This document shows positions 25,407 to 34,413 of a stretch of DNA of 64,000 nucleotides, in pieces. Both the position numbers and the translations under genes were made by a program. How positions within the stretch are numbered: position 1 is the first letter of the stretch; every line of letters begins with the position of its first letter. Under the pieces are notes generated by a model, which was not told where the DNA came from, made no database searches, and was given only the letters and a program-made list of their open reading frames with translations. Source of the DNA: Chryseobacterium oranimense (GTDB taxonomy: Bacteria; Bacteroidota; Bacteroidia; Flavobacteriales; Weeksellaceae); NCBI RefSeq assembly GCF_900129755.1, contig NZ_FQWT01000001.1, positions 434,001 to 498,000 on the forward strand, in the 5' to 3' direction.

Positions 25407-26024
25407 TTAAATACTTGAATTCAATTTTTCAAATACATCTTTTTTCTCCATTTTTAAACGTTTTGATAATTCTGAAATCAACTCGTCTGAAAATTCTATT
25501 TTAACGTCTTCCCCACCAAACCTTTCCTGATGCAATTTAAAACTATTAACAGCTTCTTCCAAAGGCTCAGTATCTGCGACTTCAACAATACAATTTTCTA
25601 TTCCTAAAAAATCTTTAGCAAATGATTTTACTCCTGTTTCAATTATTTCAAGATCAATTCCTTCATCAGGATGCCAAATATCTATGAAACGTGGTTTCAC
25701 GCCTTTCCCGTTTTTGGGAGCATCATAATTTACTTCCTGAAAGTCTTCATCTTCAGGCTCGTCATAGTAAAACCAATAATGGCAAACATTATCGGATAAA
25801 TACTCCTGAACTGCATCATAAAATTCTTTTTCATGTTTTTTATTGAGCAATTCATCTAAAGCATTTCTCAGATATCCTTTTGTATTCAAGCAAACTGCTC
25901 CAGCTTTTTCACCGGATTCGTAAAACAGTTCCAGATCTTCCCATCCGGCTTTCTCACAAAGCCCATAAATTCCCCACCATAAATTGGAAGATTCTGTTTT
26001 TACAATAATTTTTTCTGCTGCCAT
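25407..26024 (-). CDS. Conserved hypothetical acidic protein
   Basis: A 205-residue cytoplasmic protein, rich in Asp and Glu, with no signal or membrane segment. It has an aromatic N-terminal segment (SNLWWGIYGLCEKAGWED), a central YYDEPEDEDF loop, RFIDIWHPDEGIDLEI, and a helical C-terminus with alternating charge (ISELSKRLKMEKKDVFEKL). I do not recognise the family. The N-terminal SSxLWWGIYG motif and even composition suggest a real gene. The antiporter gene ends 16 bases downstream. Confidence 0.65.
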   Translation of the reverse strand: MAAEKIIVKTESSNLWWGIYGLCEKAGWEDLELFYESGEKAGAVCLNTKGYLRNALDELLNKKHEKEFYDAVQEYLSDNVCHYWFYYDEPEDEDFQEVNYDAPKNGKGVKPRFIDIWHPDEGIDLEIIETGVKSFAKDFLGIENCIVEVADTEPLEEAVNSFKLHQERFGGEDVKIEFSDELISELSKRLKMEKKDVFEKLNSSI

Positions 26025-26040
26025 GTGTTCAAATTATAGT

Positions 26041-27654
26041 TTATCCATGGGAGAATCCTGTGATCTTCGCTTCATCAAAATCCAGCTGCATTTCAATGGT
26101 TCTCATGACATGATCATCAAAAATTTTCTCCTTTTTCATCCTGTGCAGTTCATTTCTCTGTGCCTGGATGATCTGGCGGAGCACATCTTTATTTTCATTG
26201 ATCGCATTCACGTAATCTCCTGTAGAAGCCATACATTGGGCTTTATCGGCCATCAGCATCATTTCGGTTTCCAGTTTATGTTTCTGGTGGCGTACCAAAG
26301 TGTTTTTTTCCGCAAGGTCTGAAAAATCATTTTCCATTTTTTGCAGTGCGGTTTCTTTAAGCTTACGCATCAGGATCACTTCCTGTTTTTCCTCAGGCAA
26401 ATCGCTTCCGGCATCGTCTATTTTCAACCATTTCAGGATCGGTGTCAGAAGAAGTCCCTGTCCTACCAACGTGATCAATATGATGACGAAAGTTACGAAT
26501 AAAATGATATTACGATGCGGAAAAGCTTCTCCATTGGGTAAAAAAGCAGGAATAGAAAGCGCTGCCGCCAATGAAACCACTCCTCTCATTGCAGCAAAGC
26601 TGATAATGAAGGGTTCCCGCCAGTCGGGTTTCGGAACTTTTAATCTTAATTCTTTTGAGCAAAGCCTTGGAAAATACATTACCGCATAACTATACAATAT
26701 TCTTGTAAGGATAATAGCACCACCAATCACAACGCTGTAAAAGATCCCTTCCGAAATGGTATAATCTTTCATCGCAGCAACCACTATAGGAAGTTCCAAA
26801 CCGATCAGAATAAAAATAATGGTATTCATCAGGAATATGAGTACACTCCAAACGTTCCCTGACTGTATCCTTGAGGTATGACTCAGGTAACAATGGGAAT
26901 TGTATGACATTAAAAGCCCTCCCGCAACTACTGCCAAAACTCCTGAAAAATGGAAATGCTCTGCTCCTACATACATAATGTACGGAACAATTAGTGTAAT
27001 TACGGTATCAATATTGGAGTTGGAAGGAATAATTCTCAAAAGAGCACCAAATAAAAGCCCTACAGCAACTCCTACAGCTACCCCGCCTACAGCCATCATA
27101 AAGAAGTCCTGGACAGCATCCCTCCATATGAACTGGCCCGAAATAACAGCTGCCAAAGCAAATTTGAATACAATTAAACTGGAAGCATCGTTGATGAGAC
27201 TTTCTCCTTCCAGGATACTGGTGATCTTTTTAGGAATTTTCATGTGCTTCAGTACGGAAGTGGCTGCTACCGCATCAGGCGGAGAATTGACCCCTCCAAG
27301 CAGGAAACCCATGGCAACGGTAAGTCCAGGAATAATGGAAGATGAGAGGTAAGCCACCACTATTGAGGTTAGAAACACAAGTCCGAAGGCCATCGAAAAG
27401 ATCTGTTTTCTCCATTTGTGAAAATCCTGCCATGAAGTGAACCAGGCGGCTTCAAAAAGAATAGGAGGAAGAAAAATAAGGAATACAAGATCCGGCTCTA
27501 TTTCAATATGCGGCATCCCGGGGATGAGGCTGATGAGAAGGCCCGCAATCACGAGGAAGATGGGGTAAGCTACTTTCAGCTTCTGCCCTATCATCACCAA
27601 TATCATTACAGATAAAAGGACTGCAATGGATATGATAACATAACTGTGAATCAT
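26041..27654 (-). CDS. Na+/H+ antiporter, CPA1 family
   Basis: A 537-residue membrane protein with about 12 helices. Conserved parts are PDLVFLIFLPPILFEAAW, GVNSPPDAVAATSVL (with the conserved Pro-Asp pair), GESLINDASSLIVFKFA (the ND transport motif) and AAMRGVVSLAAALSIP. The last 130 residues are cytoplasmic and helical, ending GFSHG. It exchanges Na+ or K+ for protons across the inner membrane. With bestrophin and DUF2490 genes upstream on the same strand it forms an ion-homeostasis group. Confidence 0.92.
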   Translation of the reverse strand: MIHSYVIISIAVLLSVMILVMIGQKLKVAYPIFLVIAGLLISLIPGMPHIEIEPDLVFLIFLPPILFEAAWFTSWQDFHKWRKQIFSMAFGLVFLTSIVVAYLSSSIIPGLTVAMGFLLGGVNSPPDAVAATSVLKHMKIPKKITSILEGESLINDASSLIVFKFALAAVISGQFIWRDAVQDFFMMAVGGVAVGVAVGLLFGALLRIIPSNSNIDTVITLIVPYIMYVGAEHFHFSGVLAVVAGGLLMSYNSHCYLSHTSRIQSGNVWSVLIFLMNTIIFILIGLELPIVVAAMKDYTISEGIFYSVVIGGAIILTRILYSYAVMYFPRLCSKELRLKVPKPDWREPFIISFAAMRGVVSLAAALSIPAFLPNGEAFPHRNIILFVTFVIILITLVGQGLLLTPILKWLKIDDAGSDLPEEKQEVILMRKLKETALQKMENDFSDLAEKNTLVRHQKHKLETEMMLMADKAQCMASTGDYVNAINENKDVLRQIIQAQRNELHRMKKEKIFDDHVMRTIEMQLDFDEAKITGFSHG

Positions 27655-27731
27655 TTTGATTTGTTTTTTAGTTGTTTTGGTCTGGCTAAACTTAAAGGCG
27701 TTAACATTCAGATGAAACTGAACCTTTTACT

Positions 27732-28736
27732 TTAAAGTACAATATTGTTCTTTGGAGCAATGGCTGGCGGAAGATCGGATTCATCCAGCATATCTCTCAT
27801 ATCAATCTCTATGGTACGGCTGATTTGGGTAATCGGCACATCGTTCGGACTTCCTTCAAAAGGATTTACTGAGGCTTCCCCCACACTGTCGAGGGTATGG
27901 AAACACCAGGTTACCATCAGCGAAAACGGAATATTGAACCATATGGTCCAGCCTTCCAAAAGGGTTCCTTCACCCAGTTTATCCAGCTCCTTCAGCAATC
28001 CGAAGGGTACGAAAAGGATGAACAGGAGCAAAAGATAGGTGGTAATCGATGAAAAATTTCTCGGGTAAGGAAAGTTCTTGATTCTTTCTGCTTTTCCCTG
28101 GTCATCTGTAAATTTTACCAGCTGCTGATTGATCTGCGTCCACTGAAAATCATTGATATCTCCCCTGGCATAGGCTTCGGACAATTCTTTACTCTGGCTT
28201 GCCATTAGCTGCGTTGCCCTGTTTTTTTTACTTAAAATATACTGAAGTTCGGTTTCGGAAAGATATTTTTCAAGTTCATCATCCAACTTGGTCAGCCTTT
28301 CCGGAATATCGTATTTTTTAGAATATTCATCAAACTGGGCGGTTCCCATATTTTCCCAGGCCCTTGGTTCTCTTAGCTGAAAACGAAGCGCGGTAAGCCA
28401 TGCATAATGACGGAGAAACATTTCTTTTACCTTTCCGGGATCTTTTGCAGAAAGAGAATCTCTCAACACATACCCGAAACTGCGGCTGTCATTGATAATA
28501 GCACCATAGATCTGCCGGGCTTCCCAAAGTCTGCTGTAGCTGGCATTATTTTTAAAACCAACGATAAAAGCGACTGCAGTTCCCAAAATAGCAATGGGCT
28601 GCCAGGGAACGGAAAGGAATTTCCAGCCTAAAAAGTACAATACAGTAGGTATTGCTGATAATATCGTCAGAACATAGATACTTCGTCTTGTCCAGGTAGC
28701 GAACTCAAGCGCACCAAATCTTTTCCCTGAATGCAT
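27732..28736 (-). CDS. Bestrophin-family ion channel
   Basis: A 334-residue protein of the bacterial bestrophin (UPF0187) family. The first two helices follow FATWTRRSIYVLTIL and IAILGTAVAFIVGFKNNASYSRLWEARQIYGAIINDSR, where NNASYxRxWEAR is the family hallmark. Two further helices lie near residues 230-270, and GSPNDVPITQISRTIEIDMRD is the conserved C-terminal segment. It forms pentameric channels, and bacterial examples carry anions or sodium. An antiporter gene follows after 77 bases. Confidence 0.92.
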   Translation of the reverse strand: MHSGKRFGALEFATWTRRSIYVLTILSAIPTVLYFLGWKFLSVPWQPIAILGTAVAFIVGFKNNASYSRLWEARQIYGAIINDSRSFGYVLRDSLSAKDPGKVKEMFLRHYAWLTALRFQLREPRAWENMGTAQFDEYSKKYDIPERLTKLDDELEKYLSETELQYILSKKNRATQLMASQSKELSEAYARGDINDFQWTQINQQLVKFTDDQGKAERIKNFPYPRNFSSITTYLLLLFILFVPFGLLKELDKLGEGTLLEGWTIWFNIPFSLMVTWCFHTLDSVGEASVNPFEGSPNDVPITQISRTIEIDMRDMLDESDLPPAIAPKNNIVL

Positions 28737-28828
28737 ATGTGTTTATTTATTTTTTGATCTGTTGATTCTATTATCTAAATTAACAGTTTTTCTTCATCAA
28801 GGCATCCATCCGGCAAGGACTGTCAATA

Positions 28829-29515
28829 TTAATTTTTATTAAAAGGAATATTATTATAAAAACCTATCTGGATCTGTCCCCGGTTCCTGTTTTCCTGGAT
28901 CTGATTCATATATCCGGCTTCTATACGCATATTTTTATTGATAACATATCCTAACGCTCCATATACTCTGTTCCTGTCGAAAACCGGACTGTCAAAATGC
29001 AGGAAGATCTCATTATACACTGAAGCATACAATGATTTCGGGAGCATTTCTTTTTGGGTGATCGGGATATTGAGCCCGATCATATACCGGAATCTCATCC
29101 TGAAATCATCCTGGAGGAAACGTTCTTCCAAACGGTATCTGTGCTGAAGATTAAAACGTCCGAACTTCTGCTTGGTAATAAACTGCTGGAAAATCCTGTG
29201 TTCAATATTCTCTTTTTTCTCTCCGTTCACATACGGCCGGCTCAGAATAAAACCATACCCCAGCAAAATATTATTATTGTTTTCAGTAAGGTCATAACCT
29301 ATTCCTGTACGAAGCAACAGCTGTTCGAGATCTCCAACGGCATCAAAATTCCGGTACTGGATTTCGTTGTGCCAGTTCAGCTTTTTACTGATCTTGTTGT
29401 TTCCGAAATACATATACCATGCTCCCAAATCGTTTTTCTGTGCTAATGCCGTTATGGAACCCAGACTCAATACTGTAAATAACAGTTTCGTAAAGATCTT
29501 TCTCATGTTATTCAA
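28829..29515 (-). CDS. DUF2490 family exported protein (predicted outer-membrane beta-barrel)
   Basis: A 228-residue protein with signal peptide ending ITALAQ. The mature part begins NDLGAWYMYFGNNKISKKLNWHNEIQYRNFD and continues as alternating amphipathic strands (RFNLQHRYRLEERFL, MRIEAGYMNQIQENR, IQIGFYNNIPF) typical of DUF2490 small barrels. Its role is unknown. Bestrophin and antiporter genes follow on the same strand. A -33/-7 promoter lies at 29539-29570. Confidence 0.85.
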   Translation of the reverse strand: MNNMRKIFTKLLFTVLSLGSITALAQKNDLGAWYMYFGNNKISKKLNWHNEIQYRNFDAVGDLEQLLLRTGIGYDLTENNNNILLGYGFILSRPYVNGEKKENIEHRIFQQFITKQKFGRFNLQHRYRLEERFLQDDFRMRFRYMIGLNIPITQKEMLPKSLYASVYNEIFLHFDSPVFDRNRVYGALGYVINKNMRIEAGYMNQIQENRNRGQIQIGFYNNIPFNKN

Positions 29516-29538
29516 TTACTATTATCTATCGTACAGAA

Positions 29539-29570
29539 CAAAATTAATAATTTAAATCAATAATAGCAAA
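29539..29570 (-). promoter_or_regulatory. Promoter of the DUF2490 gene
   Basis: On the minus strand TTTG (29570-29567), a 20-base spacer and TAATTTTG (29546-29539) fit the flavobacterial consensus. The ATG is 24 bases downstream of the -7 box. Confidence 0.65.
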
Positions 29571-29618
29571 CAATATTGAATGAGTCCTAATTGAAAGATA
29601 TTTACTAAAATATTTGAA

Positions 29619-30011
29619 TTAGCCTGGAATCTGCTCTACCAGAATATCATTTCCTTTTGTATCGAAATAGGTACAGGTCATGGCATTCAGATCCATCTCC
29701 CAGCCATTCACCCCGTTTTCTGCACAGTCGCTGCAAAATACGGGATAATCTGTACCGCCTTGCTGATGGAGCTTTAATCTTGTTTTAAACTGCTCAAGGT
29801 TCAGATCTCCTGCAACAGTAAGATCATCATATTTTTTCCCTGAATTTACAGACTGATGATCTGCATCAAAATATTCCGTATTTCCGTCAGCAACATATAC
29901 TATGTATTTTGAAACTCCCAAATTTTTCATACCCTGAATATATTGAGGAAAATCTGCCCCGCTTTTCACTTTCTGATGTTCTGCTTTGATTTGTTCGATT
30001 GTAAATTTCAT
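29619..30011 (-). CDS. DUF1398 family protein
   Basis: A 130-residue protein of the DUF1398 (YbcV-like) family: FTIEQIKAEHQKVKSGADFPQYIQGMKNLGVSKYIVYVADGNTEYFD opens it, and VFCSDCAENGVNGWEMDLNAMTCTYFD closes it. The family carries the label phage-envelope-like from an old annotation but has no established role. There are three cysteines in the C-terminal half. It appears to stand alone, with about 100-base gaps either side. Confidence 0.82.
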   Translation of the reverse strand: MKFTIEQIKAEHQKVKSGADFPQYIQGMKNLGVSKYIVYVADGNTEYFDADHQSVNSGKKYDDLTVAGDLNLEQFKTRLKLHQQGGTDYPVFCSDCAENGVNGWEMDLNAMTCTYFDTKGNDILVEQIPG

Positions 30012-30089
30012 CTTTGTTTGTTTTTTTGTAAAAATTTAAGTCTATAACTGAATTCAAATTTAATTTTTTTTAAAGTACAAATGGATCAT

Positions 30090-30122
30090 AAAATAAAAAC
30101 CGGCAGACATTTCCACCGGTTA
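30090..30122 (-). terminator. Terminator after the VOC/SRPBCC operon
   Basis: AACCGG (30098-30103) pairs with CCGGTT (30116-30121). The minus strand continues TTTTATTTTATG. It lies 32 bases past the stop of the last operon gene. Confidence 0.6.
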
Positions 30123-30153
30123 GCTTTACCTATATTTTGTATCTAAAGAACTT

Positions 30154-30603
30154 TTAAGGATGCTGCTGCATTTTCGCCGGATCGTCATAATTTACCATCC
30201 AGTTGATCCCGAATTTATCGGTAAACATCCCGAAATAAGCTCCCCAGAAGGTATCTGCCATTGGCATGGTTACCTGTCCGCCGGCTGAAAGACCGTTGAA
30301 TAATTTTTCCGCTTCTTCTTTGGATTCTGCATTTACAGAAATAGAAAAATTGTTTCCTGCTTTGTAGTTGGAAGCCCATTCACCACCTGTATCGCTTCCC
30401 ATTAAAACGGTTTCTTTGGAAATAGGAAGGGCAACGTGCATGATCTTGTCTTTATCTTCTTCAGGAGTTTCTTTGCCTTCCATTGGAGGCATTTCCCCAA
30501 AAGTTCCGATGTAAGGATATTCTCCTCCGAAAACTGATTTGTAAAAGTCGAATGCTTCTTTGCAGTTTCCATTAAATGTTAAATAAACGTTTACTGATGC
30601 CAT
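30154..30603 (-). CDS. VOC-family PhnB/3-demethylubiquinone-methyltransferase-like protein
   Basis: A 149-residue protein with the PhnB-like VOC pattern: VYLTFNGNCKEAFDFYKSVFGGE, a long flexible loop with PPMEGKETPEEDKDKIMHVAL, VLMGSDTGGEW, then EEAEKLFNGLSAGGQVTMPMADTFWGAYFGMFTDKFGINWMVN. Family proteins are dimeric metal-independent or metal-binding folds of mostly unknown role. It ends a run of four small genes (VOC, SRPBCC, VOC and others) on the minus strand. Confidence 0.87.
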   Translation of the reverse strand: MASVNVYLTFNGNCKEAFDFYKSVFGGEYPYIGTFGEMPPMEGKETPEEDKDKIMHVALPISKETVLMGSDTGGEWASNYKAGNNFSISVNAESKEEAEKLFNGLSAGGQVTMPMADTFWGAYFGMFTDKFGINWMVNYDDPAKMQQHP

Positions 30604-30644
30604 GATTGTTTTTAAATATTAGTTAAGTTTTAATAAGTTTTTGT

Positions 30645-31187
30645 TTAAGGTTTTTCAGACAGTTCTTTCAGTCTGGAAAGTCCTTTCTGGTAATCTTTTC
30701 CAATAGCATCTTCCATATTCATAAACAGCTTCATTACCGTAAAAGGATAAGGTATTTTTGATGTGAACCCCCAGGTTGCCTTGCTTCCGTTTCCTTCGGG
30801 AACAATTTTCACATAAGCATTGGCTTCACTTTCGTAAGGGGTTAAAAATTTAATTTCCGTATCGATTCTTTTACCGGCAGGATCTACTTTTTTCACCTGC
30901 TGACAACCTTTTCCGGCAGCATCTTTTTGGCTGTTCCAGCAAACTCTCTCACCAGGCTGCCCGGTTGTTCCGGACCAATCCTTCTTCATTCCCGGGTCCA
31001 GGTCGTTCCATGGGCTCCACTGGTCCATAGCTTTTAGTGTATTGGTCTGCTGCCATACTTTTTCCACCGGTGCATTGATTGTTATTGATTTTTCGTAGGC
31101 ACAGTCTCCTGAAACAAAAGCGGCTATAACCATCCATAAAATCAGGATAGAAGCCAGGACAAGGATAATTCTTCTTAATATTTTCAT
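30645..31187 (-). CDS. Membrane-anchored SRPBCC (polyketide-cyclase-like) protein
   Basis: A 180-residue protein with an N-terminal anchor helix (RRIILVLASILILWMVIAAF) followed by a START-like domain: SITINAPVEKVWQQTNTLKAMDQWSPWNDLDP, the charged mid strands, and KATWGFTSKIPYPFTVMKLFMNMEDAIGKDYQKGLSRLKEL at the C-terminus. It probably lies on the periplasmic face and binds a hydrophobic ligand; the ligand is unknown. It is 10 bases downstream of a VOC gene and 41 bases upstream of another. Confidence 0.85.
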   Translation of the reverse strand: MKILRRIILVLASILILWMVIAAFVSGDCAYEKSITINAPVEKVWQQTNTLKAMDQWSPWNDLDPGMKKDWSGTTGQPGERVCWNSQKDAAGKGCQQVKKVDPAGKRIDTEIKFLTPYESEANAYVKIVPEGNGSKATWGFTSKIPYPFTVMKLFMNMEDAIGKDYQKGLSRLKELSEKP

Positions 31188-31197
31188 AATTTGGTTT

Positions 31198-31569
31198 TTA
31201 TCTGTGTTGGTCTATTAATATCATGTTTCCATCAGGATCTTTCAGGAAAATATGTTCCGGTCCTGAAGTGGTTTCATCTGCCGTTTTATCAAGCTCCACT
31301 CCGTTTTCCTTTAAATGCCTCTGAATATCACGTACATCATCAAAAGTTTCAAGATTTTGTGCGTTTTCATCCCATCCCGGATTGAACGTCAGCATATTTC
31401 CATCAAACATAGCCTGAAACAGGCCAATCAAGGTACTTCCGTTCTTCATGATCAGATAATTCTGTTCCATATTCCCGCCCATAGCGGAAAAGCCTAGTTT
31501 TTCATAAAAATCCTTAGACTTCTGAAGATCTTTTACACTTAAACTGATTGAAAATACTCCTAATTTCAT
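31198..31569 (-). CDS. VOC-family (glyoxalase-like) protein
   Basis: A 123-residue protein: FSISLSVKDLQKSKDFYEKLGFSAMGG is the first VOC half, LIMKNGSTLIGLFQ a strand with a possible ligand, and EHIFLKDPDGNMILIDQ the final strand carrying the usual metal-ligand Asp/Glu region. The function is unknown beyond the fold. It lies in the small-gene run 30.1-33.0 kb and differs clearly in sequence from the PhnB-like VOC protein at 30154-30603. Confidence 0.85.
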   Translation of the reverse strand: MKLGVFSISLSVKDLQKSKDFYEKLGFSAMGGNMEQNYLIMKNGSTLIGLFQAMFDGNMLTFNPGWDENAQNLETFDDVRDIQRHLKENGVELDKTADETTSGPEHIFLKDPDGNMILIDQHR

Positions 31570-31648
31570 ATGTTGATTTTATTGTTTTTAAAACTCAAAT
31601 GGAATCGAATGCTATTCCGGATACACAATATATCCAGCCGTCGCGATT

Positions 31649-32053
31649 TCATATCTTTTTTGTTTTTAAAGCTAATGAACTTCCGGCAAATACAAGGCCC
31701 CACACCAGAATGCCTAAGACCCAGAACCAGGCCGGAGTCGGAAGGGAAGCCATCATATAGATCGTTATCAACAGAAAAATAACCCCACAGACAACTGCTG
31801 AAGTATGTTTTGCATTGTTGGCAACTTTTGATGCTGTGAATCCTGAAACGAAAGCAGCTAATGCGTATCCGATAATGACAAAGAAGAGTGCCATAAATGG
31901 AGCATGGGCAACATATTCCTTCATTGCCGTCATATCCCTGCTTCCGGCTGCTGCAGGAGGCGGATAAAGGTGATGCCCTATTTTCTCAACAAGGGTGATG
32001 CAGATGATTCCGGCAATAAGCCCTGCAGGGACGGCCAGTATGCGTCGTAACAT
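31649..32053 (-). CDS. Four-helix membrane protein of unknown function
   Basis: A 134-residue hydrophobic protein with four predicted helices: ILAVPAGLIAGIICITLV, APFMALFFVIIGYALAAFVSG, SAVVCGVIFLLITIYMM and FWVLGILVWGLVFAGSSLAL. A short soluble loop, HHLYPPPAAAGSRDM, lies between helices 1 and 2. No domain name is offered. It starts 2 bases before the stop of the next upstream gene (32056), so the pair is co-transcribed. Confidence 0.7.
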   Translation of the reverse strand: MLRRILAVPAGLIAGIICITLVEKIGHHLYPPPAAAGSRDMTAMKEYVAHAPFMALFFVIIGYALAAFVSGFTASKVANNAKHTSAVVCGVIFLLITIYMMASLPTPAWFWVLGILVWGLVFAGSSLALKTKKI

Positions 32054-32055
32054 AG

Positions 32056-32526
32056 TTATTGGTTTTTTAAACGGGTCTTGAAGTCCAGCGTTCCGTCATA
32101 ACTTTTCCAATCACCAATAAGCTCTATATACTGTCCTTCTATTTTTTCAGTTTTCTTATTCCATCGGAAGGTGTAGACAAATTTACCTTTAAAAATACCG
32201 GAATGTTTTCCTTTAGGCTCTTCCGCGAGTTCATAATCCCCGAATACTATCCCTTTTCTTTTGGCATCCCTGTATTTCGTGATGGTTATTTTCCCTTCGT
32301 ATTTTGCATAGTTGTCATCTACAAGAGAATAGCCGGAAATAAAATATTCCTGATCATTTTTTTTATTCTGTTCGGAGATATTGACTTTCAGCTTAAGCTG
32401 TTGCCCTTTATCACCTATTGTCCCGGAGTAGGGTTTGCTATTATTCAGCCAGACATTGGAAATATCCGGCATCTGCCCCCATGCAAAATTGCAGGCAAGA
32501 ATGAGGATCCATAAAAGTTTTTTCAT
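32056..32526 (-). CDS. Small exported protein of unknown function
   Basis: A 156-residue protein with signal peptide (MKKLLWILILACNFAWG). The mature part is beta-rich with alternating Lys/Tyr strands (LKLKVNISEQNKKN, YEGKITITKYRDAKRKGIVF, GKFVYTFRWNKKTEKIEGQYIEL) and ends DGTLDFKTRLKN. It has a lipocalin-like look but no recognised motif. It lies between a DUF1569 gene and a membrane-protein gene in one operon. Confidence 0.7.
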   Translation of the reverse strand: MKKLLWILILACNFAWGQMPDISNVWLNNSKPYSGTIGDKGQQLKLKVNISEQNKKNDQEYFISGYSLVDDNYAKYEGKITITKYRDAKRKGIVFGDYELAEEPKGKHSGIFKGKFVYTFRWNKKTEKIEGQYIELIGDWKSYDGTLDFKTRLKNQ

Positions 32527-32537
32527 AGTGTGTGATT

Positions 32538-32993
32538 TTAAACGCCAAACTGGGCAAGGTGATGGTTCAGATGTTTTGCAAACATATTATTCCATTCCTG
32601 GGAATTGAGTTTTCCAAAAGAAAATGATTCTTTTCCATCAAAAGCCTCAGGACCCAACTGTTGGGTTTTCTGAATAAAACCGATCAGCCTTTTCTTCTCT
32701 TCCTCAAAGTTTTTTCTTCCGGAAATCAGAAACTGCGGAGCTGTAGGGGAATCTCTCGGATATGCTTTTTCACCCACTACTTTTGGTTTCACAAAGGTTT
32801 TTAAAATAAATTTTGCAATGGCTCCCGGTTTTTTATGCTTTTCAGGTTCATATACCATTTCATAGGATACGCTGCAATGCGCAAGCATCTGGTCAACCGT
32901 CATCTTGCCCCATAAACCGTGGGTATCTTCCACTAATTTATTGATCCTGTCAATATAGTTCTGGGCATCTTTTGCATCAAATACATTTTCCAT
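32538..32993 (-). CDS. DUF1569 (DinB-like) protein
   Basis: A 151-residue protein with DinB/DUF1569 traits: RINKLVEDTHGLWGKMTVDQMLAHCSVSYEMV, where MxxDQMLxHC carries a metal-binding His, a PRDSPTAPQFLISG loop, and the C-terminal WNNMFAKHLNHHLAQFGV with HxxHHxxQFG, which supplies the other histidines. It is probably a metal-dependent thiol-transferase-like fold of unknown substrate. A TATATTTG box lies 23 bases upstream (33016-33023). Confidence 0.85.
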   Translation of the reverse strand: MENVFDAKDAQNYIDRINKLVEDTHGLWGKMTVDQMLAHCSVSYEMVYEPEKHKKPGAIAKFILKTFVKPKVVGEKAYPRDSPTAPQFLISGRKNFEEEKKRLIGFIQKTQQLGPEAFDGKESFSFGKLNSQEWNNMFAKHLNHHLAQFGV

Positions 32994-33015
32994 AATATGT
33001 CTAATTATCTGAAAG

Positions 33016-33023
33016 CAAATATA
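33016..33023 (-). promoter_or_regulatory. Candidate -7 box for the DUF1569-led operon
   Basis: CAAATATA on the plus strand reads TATATTTG on the minus strand, a TAnnTTTG match, 23 bases upstream of the DUF1569 start. It would drive the operon down to 30154. Confidence 0.45.
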
Positions 33024-33180
33024 TCAGTTTTTTCTTTTGATTTTAACAGGTCGATGAAAAAAGTGATGACGTGTTTGAGGTAGCGGGATATGGAAATGAG
33101 TTACAGGTTTTCAGTTGCGGGATGCGGGTTCAGGATACGAATTGAAATATCAATAAAATTTACTGTTTAACTATTCACCT

Positions 33181-33212
33181 AATACTCTAATACTCTAATA
33201 CTCTAATACTCT
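33181..33212. repeat. Tandem 8-bp repeat (AATACTCT x4)
   Basis: Four perfect copies of AATACTCT (33181-33212), continuing as AATATTTC, lie about 10 bases from the 3' end of the permease gene. The rest of the 227-base gap (32994-33220) holds no recognised gene. Confidence 0.8.
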
Positions 33213-33220
33213 AATATTTC

Positions 33221-34411
33221 CTACTCTACAACGTTCTCTGCCTCTCCAGAGCCCGCATTTCTGAAAATAAACCAAAGCTTGATCTTTAATGCAATCCAGC
33301 CAATAACAGCATAGATGATAAGCAAAATGCTTAAATGCCTTAAATAAGGATAGGTAAGTTCAACAGAACCTTTTTGTATCAGTAGGATTTTAAAGGCTTG
33401 CAGGAAAGGGGTCAGAGGAATAATATTGGCAATAAACTGGACGAAAGCAGGCATAGCGCTTAACGGCCATGTAAATCCACTGATAATGAATGCCGGAGAA
33501 GCAATAACCATTAAAATCTGGGTTGCCTTCAATGCATCCGGGATGAGAATACTGATGAAAACACCCAAAAATGATGCAGAACCGACAAATACTGCCGTAA
33601 GAAGAATAAAATTGAATATCCCCTCAGGCATCGGAACCCTGAAAATCATATGCATAAAGTAATACACACTAACGATAAGTATGGAAAATACCCAGATAGG
33701 AATCACCTTAATGAGCATTGTCGGGAACGCCCATTTTTTCATCTTACCATATTCTTTCACGAAAGACCCTCTTTCGAATTCGGCGGCAAAACTGACAGCC
33801 ATAGCAAGGAGAATCACCTGTTGCAGAACCACTGCAAGCATAGCCGGCCACATGAAAATAAGATAGTTTCCTGTAGTGTTGAAAAGGGTGATATAATTCG
33901 CTTTAAAAGGCTCATATTGTGTAGCGGCTTTTGTTGCGGGCATTCCCGCTTTTTGCAGCGCTTTGATGGATGCTCCGGCCGAGAAGGTTCCTATGGTAAG
34001 CTGTAGTGCTTTGGAAGCAAAATTGGCGGTGAGAACATTTCCGGTATTGATGTATACATTGAGTTCAGGATATTTTTTCTGAAGCATTTCTGCTTCAAAC
34101 CTTGACGGAATAATAACTACCGCTGCAGCTTCATGCCGGATTACCTCATCTTTTATACTGAACGGTTCCTGGACATATTTAATGATGCTGATGCTTTTAT
34201 TATCATCCAGCATATCGGTCAGCTGGCTGGATAAAGGAGTATTGTCCCGGTCAATAACAAGAACCGGAGTGTTTTCTACTTTTCCGCTTTTATAAACGAA
34301 ACCCAACAGGGTGGCATAAAATACCGGGGCCAGAAAAAATACGGTCCTTAGGGTAGAATTGCCGATAAAAAGCTTGAATTCTCGTTTTAAAAGCCGGAAA
34401 AATTCTTTCAT
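33221..34411 (-). CDS. ABC-2 type transporter permease (YhiI/YbhR-like exporter)
   Basis: A 396-residue membrane protein: one N-terminal helix (RTVFFLAPVFYATLLGFVY), a periplasmic domain of about 150 residues, and five C-terminal helices (YLIFMWPAMLAVVLQQVILLAM, IWVFSILIVSVYYFMHM, FILLTAVFVGSASFLGVFI, FIISGFTWPLSAMPAF and a last one near 365). This matches ABC-2 permeases that pair with HlyD and TolC proteins. No ATP-binding gene is adjacent, so the ATPase must be encoded elsewhere or the system works without one. It starts 2 bases after the HlyD stop. Confidence 0.85.
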   Translation of the reverse strand: MKEFFRLLKREFKLFIGNSTLRTVFFLAPVFYATLLGFVYKSGKVENTPVLVIDRDNTPLSSQLTDMLDDNKSISIIKYVQEPFSIKDEVIRHEAAAVVIIPSRFEAEMLQKKYPELNVYINTGNVLTANFASKALQLTIGTFSAGASIKALQKAGMPATKAATQYEPFKANYITLFNTTGNYLIFMWPAMLAVVLQQVILLAMAVSFAAEFERGSFVKEYGKMKKWAFPTMLIKVIPIWVFSILIVSVYYFMHMIFRVPMPEGIFNFILLTAVFVGSASFLGVFISILIPDALKATQILMVIASPAFIISGFTWPLSAMPAFVQFIANIIPLTPFLQAFKILLIQKGSVELTYPYLRHLSILLIIYAVIGWIALKIKLWFIFRNAGSGEAENVVE

Positions 34412-34413
34412 AA

